The notes under the pieces: model-generated
Databases searched by the model: none
What the model saw: the letters and a program-made list of their open reading frames with translations, nothing else
Told to the model about the DNA's origin: nothing
Position numbers and translations under genes: made by a program
In this document: positions 32,633-38,417 of the stretch, piece by piece
Layout: each line of letters starts with the position of its first letter
Position numbering within the stretch: position 1 is the first letter of the stretch
NCBI GenBank assembly: GCA_001730015.1
Contig: MDLA01000155.1
Coordinates: 1 to 38,417, forward strand
DNA length: 38,417 nucleotides
Direction of reading: 5' to 3'
From: Chromatiales bacterium (ex Bugula neritina AB1)
Lineage (GTDB): Bacteria > Pseudomonadota > Gammaproteobacteria > Granulosicoccales > Granulosicoccaceae

Positions 32633-33307
32633 CTACAAAAAACTGCAGACTTCACTAAATGCGAAACGTGGCAGCTTGCCGAACAGCGCGGTTTCATCGG
32701 CATAGCCAATGTTACACAGAAAGTTTGATCTCAACGTAGTGCCGGCAAAAAACTCTTCGTCGACAATTTCGTTGGAAAAGCCGGACAGCGCTCCGACATC
32801 GAGGCCCAGCGAGCGGGCCGCAATCATGAAGTAGCCGCCTTGCAGCGTGGAATTTCTGAAGGCCGTATCGTAGATGTACTGATCTTTTCCTTTGAAAAAG
32901 CCGCGTCTGTCTTCATGTGGAAACAAAAAGGGTAGTTTCTCCCAGAACGCCAGGTCAAACGCGATAATTGCCGTTACCGGCGCGTTCATAACCTTTGGGA
33001 TGTTTTTTTCCTTGAGCGATTTAGCCAGACGCTTTTTACCTTCTTCCGAGGTAACAAACGTGTACCGCGCCGGGCAGGTGTTCATGCTGGTCGGGCCGGC
33101 GGCGGTAATCTGGTAGATCGTTTCGAGCGTTTGCGTACTGACCGGCCGGTCGGACCAGGCGTAGTGTGATCGAGCGTTACGTAAAATGACATCGATTGAG
33201 TCGTCGTCTAGGACAGATTTTTTTTCGCGAAGTTGCTGTACCTGTAACCGGGCCGCTTCTCTGGCTTCGTCGCTCGACACATCGAACGGTTGATCCGATG
33301 AACTCAT
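32633..33307 (-). CDS. RutE-like nitroreductase-family oxidoreductase
   Basis: This 224-aa FMN-dependent protein resembles RutE, the malonic semialdehyde reductase of the Rut pyrimidine pathway, through the arrangement ARSHYAWSDRPVSTQTLETIYQI, AAGPTSMNTCPARYTFV, APVTAIIAFDLAFWEKLPFLFPHED and GLDVGALSGFSNEIVDEEFF ... SNFLCNIGYAD. The open frame begins 18 codons earlier, but the ATG at 33307 overlaps the stop of the FAH gene by four bases and is the better start. In RutE-type proteins the flavin reduces an aldehyde or enone intermediate; here the substrate likely comes from the aromatic pathway next to it. No other rut genes are seen, so an exact RutE function is not supported. Confidence 0.82.
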   Translation of the reverse strand: MSSSDQPFDVSSDEAREAARLQVQQLREKKSVLDDDSIDVILRNARSHYAWSDRPVSTQTLETIYQITAAGPTSMNTCPARYTFVTSEEGKKRLAKSLKEKNIPKVMNAPVTAIIAFDLAFWEKLPFLFPHEDRRGFFKGKDQYIYDTAFRNSTLQGGYFMIAARSLGLDVGALSGFSNEIVDEEFFAGTTLRSNFLCNIGYADETALFGKLPRFAFSEVCSFL

Positions 33308-34197
33308 TGAGCGATTCCGCCGTCCTGTAGTGATTCCTCTGCAACCACCGGACTTGCGCAAATGCCAATTCCCTCAATTTCTATTTCGATGGTTTCACCG
33401 GGGCGCAGCCAGCGTTGTGGCTTGCGCGCGTGACCGACACCGGGAGGCGTGCCCATGGCGATCATGTCACCGGGTTCGAGTGTTGCAAACTCAGATAACG
33501 TAGCCAGTGTTTTATCGACCGGCCACAGCATCTCGCTGGTGCTGGCTGATTGCAGAATCTCCGATCCCACACGCGATTCTATTTTCAGACCGCTCGCACC
33601 AAGCGGTAGTTCGTCGGGGGTAACTACGTGCGGGCCAACCGGACCGGTGGCGTCGAAGTTTTTACCCGGTGTCCATTGGTGGGTTTTGCGCTGGTAGTTG
33701 CGAACCGATCCGTCGTTGAAAATAGAGTATCCAAACACGTGGGATAGCGCGTTTTCTTCGGCGATATGCTTGCCACGCTTACCGATGATTACCATTAACT
33801 CGGCTTCGTAGTCGAGCTGCTCGGAACAGCTCGGACGGATCATCGGTTCGCCGGCGGCCATCATTGAATTCAGCCCGCGCATAAACAGCGCTGGGTATTC
33901 GGGTACATCGTAACCGCCTTCTTTAATATGATCGGTATAATTGAGGCCAAGGCAGATTATTTTGCCCGGGCGAGCCACCGGCATTGCAGGTGTGATGCTC
34001 GCTAACTGCACAGACTCCGCACTGTCTATAAGCTCTAATACCGGATGCTCTGCGCCGGGGTGGCTGATCAGCCCCATCAGGTCGGCACCGATCGAAGGAT
34101 CCAGAGCGGTCAGATTGATCGCTTTGTCATCCTGAACCGCAAAAACAGAGGTTTGCGTTGGATTTCGGCCCTGAGAGTAACCCACCATGTATCGCAT
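33304..34197 (-). CDS. Fumarylacetoacetate hydrolase family protein
   Basis: This 297-aa FAH-superfamily enzyme has the metal-binding ExE pair in LDYEAELMVIIG (Glu131, Glu133) and the Asp in IFNDGSVRNYQRK (about 162), plus GLNYTDHIKE and GTPPGVGHARKP. Relatives hydrolyse or isomerise 2-oxo or 2-hydroxy-dienoic acids, such as fumarylpyruvate and 2-hydroxyhepta-2,4-diene-1,7-dioate. It is the first gene of the TRAP operon and overlaps the RutE-like gene by four bases. An AGGAC ribosome site lies 7 bp before its ATG. It is divergent from a YciI-like gene; the shared spacer has a perfect inverted repeat. Confidence 0.87.
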   Translation of the reverse strand: MRYMVGYSQGRNPTQTSVFAVQDDKAINLTALDPSIGADLMGLISHPGAEHPVLELIDSAESVQLASITPAMPVARPGKIICLGLNYTDHIKEGGYDVPEYPALFMRGLNSMMAAGEPMIRPSCSEQLDYEAELMVIIGKRGKHIAEENALSHVFGYSIFNDGSVRNYQRKTHQWTPGKNFDATGPVGPHVVTPDELPLGASGLKIESRVGSEILQSASTSEMLWPVDKTLATLSEFATLEPGDMIAMGTPPGVGHARKPQRWLRPGETIEIEIEGIGICASPVVAEESLQDGGIAQ

Positions 34198-34234
34198 GCT
34201 AATGTCCTTCGAATAAGATACCTAACTATCAACG

Positions 34235-34259
34235 ATTATTTGGTGTATTGTCAAATAAT
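34235..34259. promoter_or_regulatory. Inverted repeat in divergent promoter region
   Basis: ATTATTTG (34235-34242) and CAAATAAT (34252-34259) form a perfect 8-bp inverted repeat with a 9-bp spacer, between the starts of the FAH gene (minus) and the YciI-like gene (plus). A second symmetrical pair, GATA and TATC, lies at 34217-34230. Either could bind the GntR-family regulator encoded at 28079 or another dimeric regulator. Confidence 0.4.
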
Positions 34260-34282
34260 ATCGATATTTAAGGAGGCACATC

Positions 34283-34663
34283 ATGCCAGCGTGGAAAGAC
34301 TACAAAAAAGCCGCTCAAGAGCGCGGATCGCTTGCACTTGAACTTTATGTGGTTGAGACCACAGCGGTTAAGCCGGAGCAGCTGCAGCAGGTATTGCCCT
34401 CGCATCTGCAATATCAGGCGGAGCAGGAGCAGCGTGGTTCGCTGGCATTTGCCGGGCCGTTGTCAGATGAAACGGGCGAGCAGATGAACGGCTCCGGTCT
34501 GATTGTGTATCGAGCGGAATCTCTGGAGGCTGCACGTGCGCTGGCCGATGCTGATCCGATGCACTCAAGCGGAACACGTACTTATACCCTGCGGCGCTGG
34601 CTGGTCAATGAGGGTAGTTTGCAACTGGATGTAAAGCTGTCGGCACAATCAGTTCGGCTTTAG
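34283..34663 (+). CDS. YciI-like (YCII domain) protein
   Basis: This 126-aa small cytosolic protein has a YCII/EthD-type ferredoxin-like fold, with LPSHLQYQAEQEQRGSLAFAGPL (conserved His) and ADADPMHSSGTRTYTLRRW, where Asp and His are the family's putative active-site pair. Such proteins act in aromatic catabolism (as chlorohydroquinone- or muconolactone-like partners) or have no known role. A perfect AAGGAGG ribosome site lies six bases before the ATG. It is divergent from the aromatic-acid operon. Confidence 0.8.
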   Translation: MPAWKDYKKAAQERGSLALELYVVETTAVKPEQLQQVLPSHLQYQAEQEQRGSLAFAGPLSDETGEQMNGSGLIVYRAESLEAARALADADPMHSSGTRTYTLRRWLVNEGSLQLDVKLSAQSVRL

Positions 34664-34691
34664 CCCGTATTACTCACGGGATTGACAGAAT

Positions 34692-34836
34692 CTCACTTGA
34701 TCTTTGATTCCACCGAGAATTTTTCTCTTGCAAACATCAGTAAGTATTAGATGCGAGAAAAAAATCCACGGTGAAATCCCCTGGTGTGAATAGATCAGGT
34801 TGGCGCGATATCCTCGCCACCCCATAAATAATGCGG
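34692..34836. repeat. Repeat family A, copy 2 (hairpin-forming)
   Basis: This copy begins with the identical 20-bp start CTCACTTGATCTTTGATTCC as the copy at 5-134. Its hairpin pairs the left arm (34706-34727, GATTCCACCG...TTTCTC) with the right arm (34755-34778, GAGAAAAAAATCCACGGTG). Relative to copy 1 a pair of changes keeps the stem (CACCG/CGGTG against CACAG/CTGTG). The conserved tail (CTCGCCACCCCATAAATAATGCGG) ends near 34836; about 14 extra bases lie between hairpin and tail. It fills the gap between the convergent YciI-like and GGDEF/EAL genes. Confidence 0.7.
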
Positions 34837-34849
34837 ATCAGACTGAGGC

Positions 34850-36769
34850 TCAGGCTGGCGCAATTTGCTTTAGCCTGGGTGTTTCATTGCCTGATCGGCT
34901 TATCGCAGTTGTTTCTATACTATGTCTGAACAGGGATGACAGTGTCTCCTCTATTGCTTCCGGCCGTTGCGGTCGGGAAATACCAAAACCCTGCAATTCA
35001 TGCACGCCGCGCTTATGCAGAATGTCCCGGGCCTCCTCTGTTTCTATACCTTCGGCAACACAGGTAATATCCAGCGCGCTGGTCATATCGATAATAGATG
35101 CGATCAGCTGCTGGCGCAGTGGATCATTCTCTATGCCTTCGATAAACGAGCGGTCTATTTTCAGTTTGTCGAGGGGCAGTGACCACAAATACGACAGCGA
35201 GGAATACCCTACGCCAAAATCATCGATAATCAGCAGCAGGGCGCTGCTAGCCAGTTTTTCCAGACAATCGCGCGCTTTACCAGTTGTTGAGATCAGTTCG
35301 GTTTCCACAAATTCTATCCCGAGGCGGCTATCCATAGCGGGATAGACGGCGCGTATATCTTCGAACAATCCGGCTCCCAGATGCATAGGTGAGATATTTA
35401 CATTGACGGTGAGCGTGGAAAACTGCGGGTGAACAGACCATTTATTTAAAAGGTCTGCAGCACACTGAAGTGCTTTTCGGCCCAGGTCTATAATGAGCGA
35501 TGTCTGCTGTGCTATGGGGATAAACTCCGCCGGGCTGATGAAGGATCCGTCTGCCTGTGGCCAGCGGGCCAGCAGCTCAACGGCCAGCGGTTGGGTATCG
35601 CTGGTACGTACGATAGGCTGACACCAGAAGATAATTTCATCGTCATCCATTGCTTTGCGAAAACGCTCTTCAAGCTCAACGCGCTGGATAGTCTCCTGGC
35701 GGGTGGCATTATCGTAAAGCCACAGCGATGATTTTAAATCACGCTTACTGCGATACATGGCAATATCAGCTTCTGCAAGCCAGTCCGATGCACTGATTCC
35801 GGTATAGTGCAGGGCTATTCCAATCGATGCTCGAATGTCCTTTTTACGGTGTTTGTATTCTACCGGGCGACTGATGGCAGCGAGCGTAATTTCAAGAATT
35901 TCGCACAATTGAGTATGCGGATGAAAGGGTAGAATTGCGGCATATTCGTCGCCGCCTATTCTTGCGATAATTGAGCCTTGTGGCAGTGACTGGCGCAGCC
36001 TTTCACCGGTTTTCGATAACACCTGATCGCCAAAGCGGTGACCCAGTGTATCGTTAATCAGTTTGAAGTCATCGAGATCAATTATCGCCAGGGATTGCTT
36101 GCGCGGGCTTTGCAGCACGGTTTCTATGCAATTGATAAAACCATGCCGGTTGAGCAACCCGGTCAGGCTGTCGTGCGTTGCGCCGTACTCGCTTTCAGAT
36201 CGCAAGCGTCGCAATTCCATAGCGCTGTGTACATTTACCTCGGTTGTGGTCAGCAGAAATATTGCCCACAGCAGAACCACAGTGGCCGGTGCCCATTGCG
36301 CATTCAACAGGCAGGCGCCGGTATAGGAAAAAGCTATAACAACCAGCATGGTGGAACGCAGACGATGCTGGCGGGGGTACAGGTTTGCCGAGGCAGCCAG
36401 AGCGCCCGTTACGGCCAGCATTGCGCAAATCAACATAGCCTGCTCAAGAGGAATTCCTATCGCATGCGGGTTGAACCACGGCAGAGATGCAAAGCCGATA
36501 GACCAGGTAACCAGGGTGATCATATTCCACTGACGGGCTTTTTTTTCCAGTCCCTCCAACTGGCGGCGAAGTGATACAATCAGCGTCAGGCAGATGGGAA
36601 ACTGAGCAAGACCCCAGATTACCAGTGCGGCTTTCGGTAAATTGGAGTGCCAGAATATAACAGGTAGCAAGACGCCAATAGACGCAATACAAATAGCGCT
36701 GATGGTCCGGTGCTGACCTCTGCGTTCCAGTAGTTTTTCTTGTTCGACGGAGGGTAGTTTATTATCCAT
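34850..36769 (-). CDS. Membrane-bound GGDEF/EAL protein
   Basis: This 639-aa c-di-GMP signalling protein starts with a membrane region of about six helices (residues 22-178), followed by a GGDEF domain (from about 195; DSLTGLLNRHG) whose active-site motif is GGDEY (272-276) rather than GGDEF. The EAL domain starts near 385; the EAL motif reads ELLARW, keeping the Glu (398), and the DDFGVGYSS (516-524) and VAEGIETEEA motifs are intact, so phosphodiesterase activity is plausible. The diguanylate cyclase activity may be reduced but GGDEY can still be active. The start is the ATG at 36769; a GTG six bases upstream is less likely. It is alone on the strand, divergent from the DUF898 gene. Confidence 0.9.
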   Translation of the reverse strand: MDNKLPSVEQEKLLERRGQHRTISAICIASIGVLLPVIFWHSNLPKAALVIWGLAQFPICLTLIVSLRRQLEGLEKKARQWNMITLVTWSIGFASLPWFNPHAIGIPLEQAMLICAMLAVTGALAASANLYPRQHRLRSTMLVVIAFSYTGACLLNAQWAPATVVLLWAIFLLTTTEVNVHSAMELRRLRSESEYGATHDSLTGLLNRHGFINCIETVLQSPRKQSLAIIDLDDFKLINDTLGHRFGDQVLSKTGERLRQSLPQGSIIARIGGDEYAAILPFHPHTQLCEILEITLAAISRPVEYKHRKKDIRASIGIALHYTGISASDWLAEADIAMYRSKRDLKSSLWLYDNATRQETIQRVELEERFRKAMDDDEIIFWCQPIVRTSDTQPLAVELLARWPQADGSFISPAEFIPIAQQTSLIIDLGRKALQCAADLLNKWSVHPQFSTLTVNVNISPMHLGAGLFEDIRAVYPAMDSRLGIEFVETELISTTGKARDCLEKLASSALLLIIDDFGVGYSSLSYLWSLPLDKLKIDRSFIEGIENDPLRQQLIASIIDMTSALDITCVAEGIETEEARDILHKRGVHELQGFGISRPQRPEAIEETLSSLFRHSIETTAISRSGNETPRLKQIAPA

Positions 36770-37075
36770 GGTCACCTTGCTGATTGCTGTGACTTCCGAT
36801 GCCAGTGCATCGTCATTAATCCGTTAAGGCATGTCATTTTTATGCGCTGCATATGCGGCAGAGCGGCTGACATAGCAAATGGTGTGCCTACTGCTGCGTA
36901 GCAATGAGATTGTGCGTAAAATACTTGTTTTTAGTGTGTTTTTTGTAGTTTCCAGTTATGTAGGTAGTAGTGAAAATTAGTATTTGGAATGGTGAAATAG
37001 CTGCTGATGCACTGAGTCGTTTTGCAGGCGCCAGGTGAAGTTTTCCTGACGGATATATCGAAAGAAGGTAGGGAA

Positions 37076-38296
37076 GTGACAGATTACACTGTAGAAGATC
37101 AGGGCCAGGCTCCGCGTGGAGTGATCGAACTTAAGCGTTATGGCATGGAGTTTCACGGTCGCGGCGGCGAGTACTTTAAGATCTGGGTTGTTAATATCCT
37201 TCTGTCTGTAGTTACGCTTTATATATACTCGGCGTGGGCAAAAGTACGGACTCGTCGGTATTTCTATGGAAATACTTTGCTTGATAAAAGCGCCTTTGGT
37301 TATCACGCAACCGGCAAACAACTGGTACTGGGCCGATTAATCGGCCTGGTGCTTTTTGTCATTGTGGTGATGGCAGAATCGCTGGGGCCGCGGATTGTCG
37401 GCGTTGTGTATCTGCTGTTGCTGTTGTTAGCGCCCTGGGCAATATGGCGTTCCACGCTGTTCAATGCTCGAGTCAGCAGCTACCGGAATATTCGCTTCGG
37501 CTTTAACGGTGGGCTGGGTAAATTCTACTGGTATCTGCTTGTGCTGCCGTTTTTGCCGTTGGTTCTAATGGCTGTATGCGCAGGTTTGCTTTATGTGTCG
37601 GGATTGCTGCCAACGGCTGATACGCTATTGTTTTTCATTGCCGTGCCGGTTGTAGCCGGATTTGCTCTAATGTACCTGCTGGCGCCTTACGTACACTGCA
37701 AGCTTAGTCAGTTTACTGTTGATCATTACCGATATGGTAAAGCAGACTTTGATACGCAATTAAAGCCAGGTCGCTATTACTTGATTACGCTGAAGAGTCT
37801 TGGGATATTGCTGTTCATCTGGGGTCTGTTATTGGCAACGGGCTATGTAATAACGCTCATTGACAGTAGCTGGCTGGATGTAGATTCCCTTTTTGTAAAA
37901 GACGGAGAGCCGGGTTTGAGTTTCTACCTTGCTATGGGTATCGGCTACGTCGTGTTCCTTGTGACTATTTATCTGGCTATTGCCTTTTATCAGGCGAGAG
38001 TCAGAAATTATTTATTTCAGAGAACCCTGCTGGCAAAAGAGGTGCAGGTAGATTCATCCGTCGGGGCCAGAGGTCTGCTTTGGCTGACACTATCCAATAC
38101 CCTGCTAATAGTTTTTACTCTGGGACTCGGCTACCCGTGGGCCGCTGTGCGCAAAGCGCGTTATTTTGCAACGAATACATCTGTCTGGACGGCCCATTCG
38201 CTAACCGGGTTTGTAGCCGATCAGCAACGTCAGGTGTCTGCGATGGGAGAGGAAATCGGGGACGCCCTCGATATGGATCTGGATATTGGGATCTAG
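37076..38296 (+). CDS. DUF898 (YjgN-like) membrane protein
   Basis: This 406-aa inner-membrane protein of unknown function belongs to the DUF898/YjgN family. It begins with the family signature FHGRGGEYFKIWVVNILLSVVTLYIYSAWAKVRTRRYFYGNT (about residues 25-67), and has six or more membrane helices; a second copy of the signature, LLWLTLSNTLLIVFTLGLGYPWAAVRKARYFA (about 331-362), lies near the C-terminus. The frame opens at a TTG (37022), but the GTG at 37076, with AAGG upstream, is a better start. The stop codon TAG (38294-38296) forms part of the CTAG that borders element M. The 306-bp gap to the GGDEF/EAL gene (36770-37075) holds AT-rich, promoter-like sequence but no recognised element. Confidence 0.85.
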   Translation: MTDYTVEDQGQAPRGVIELKRYGMEFHGRGGEYFKIWVVNILLSVVTLYIYSAWAKVRTRRYFYGNTLLDKSAFGYHATGKQLVLGRLIGLVLFVIVVMAESLGPRIVGVVYLLLLLLAPWAIWRSTLFNARVSSYRNIRFGFNGGLGKFYWYLLVLPFLPLVLMAVCAGLLYVSGLLPTADTLLFFIAVPVVAGFALMYLLAPYVHCKLSQFTVDHYRYGKADFDTQLKPGRYYLITLKSLGILLFIWGLLLATGYVITLIDSSWLDVDSLFVKDGEPGLSFYLAMGIGYVVFLVTIYLAIAFYQARVRNYLFQRTLLAKEVQVDSSVGARGLLWLTLSNTLLIVFTLGLGYPWAAVRKARYFATNTSVWTAHSLTGFVADQQRQVSAMGEEIGDALDMDLDIGI

Positions 38297-38417
38297 GAGC
38301 CTGTCTGAGAATGAAGATCTACTGCGGATGCGATCTTTTGGCCAGCTATTGCGATCGATTTAGTTGAATATGAATAACTATTCGCCCAAATCGATCCCAA
38401 TACCTGACTCAAAATAT
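38297..38417. mobile_element. MITE-like element M, second copy (runs off the window)
   Basis: From GAGCCTGTCTGAGAATG onward this sequence matches element M at 3574 with few substitutions for its whole visible length; the right end lies outside the window. Its left border CTAG (38293-38296) includes the TAG stop codon of the DUF898 gene. Interior features match, including ATGAATAACTATTCGCC and a GATCGATTT/AAATCGATC inverted repeat. No coding sequence is seen. Confidence 0.78.

Noticed and set aside
32633..33307. A pyrimidine-degradation (Rut) operon
   Set aside because: Only the RutE-like gene is present; no rutA, B, C, D, F or G homologue is seen.
34778..34787. CCCTGGTGT, identical to the end of element B, just after hairpin A copy 2
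   Set aside because: The similarity stops after about nine bases and no matching right end follows, so it is probably chance.
36770..37075. A small gene in the gap between the GGDEF/EAL and DUF898 genes
   Set aside because: No frame with a plausible start, ribosome site and protein-like composition was found; the region looks like a promoter spacer.

Overview
The window looks like chromosomal DNA of a free-living, metabolically versatile proteobacterium, most likely a marine or soil gammaproteobacterium. This is inferred from gene content (idn-type gluconate genes, PotABCD-type and TRAP transporters, a PpiB cyclophilin, DUF898 and GGDEF/EAL proteins) and from moderate GC content judged by eye; there is no rRNA or other marker to fix the taxonomy. 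I saw no tRNA, rRNA, CRISPR array, prophage or full-length insertion sequence. Almost all of it is tightly packed catabolic operons, separated by short spacers that carry small palindromic repeats.

Layout. (1) 342-3504: an L-idonate/gluconate module (idnD-like on minus; idnO-like, gluconokinase and an unrelated methyltransferase on plus). (2) 3862-11166, minus: a seven-gene operon read from right to left: periplasmic binding protein, two permeases and ATPase of a PotABCD-type importer, nucleoside hydrolase, adenine deaminase and a 2-keto-4-pentenoate hydratase-like protein. It looks like uptake and salvage or catabolism of a purine nucleoside. (3) 11356-18159: mixed genes: a low-complexity protein of unknown function, a cyclophilin, a sterol-desaturase-family membrane protein, a small protein ending in an SSB-like acidic tip, and a large membrane protein whose alpha/beta-hydrolase domain appears to be split by a transmembrane insert. 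(4) 18223-25326, minus: hydantoinase/oxoprolinase HyuA and HyuB, LeuD- and LeuC-like hydro-lyase subunits and a class III CoA-transferase, overlapping or nearly so, with a divergent HMG-CoA-lyase-like gene (25459-26442). Together they could form an undescribed route from a lactam or imide to acyl-CoA. (5) 26548-28756, plus: class I glutamine amidotransferase, GNAT acetyltransferase and a GntR/FCD regulator with a palindrome just upstream. (6) 28760-34197, minus: FAH-family hydrolase, RutE-like flavin reductase, TRAP transporter (P, Q, M) and intradiol dioxygenase, with a divergent YciI-like gene. This looks like uptake and breakdown of an aromatic-derived acid. (7) 34850-38296: a membrane GGDEF/EAL protein and a divergent DUF898 membrane protein.

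The least expected content is in the non-coding repeats. Three small families occur: A, a covarying hairpin repeat (5-134 and 34692-34836); B, a fold-back element (3512-3860, with a truncated copy at about 139-265); and M, a MITE-like element with 20-bp terminal inverted repeats (3574-3731 and from 38297 to the window end). M sits inside B, giving a nested insertion with target duplications visible at both levels. Both complete insertions, and the second M copy, abut or overlap stop codons. Other items to check are a 13-bp tandem repeat in the leuD-like 3' end, a permease with no canonical start before its first membrane helix, and the HyuAB-LeuCD-CoA-transferase-lyase cassette.
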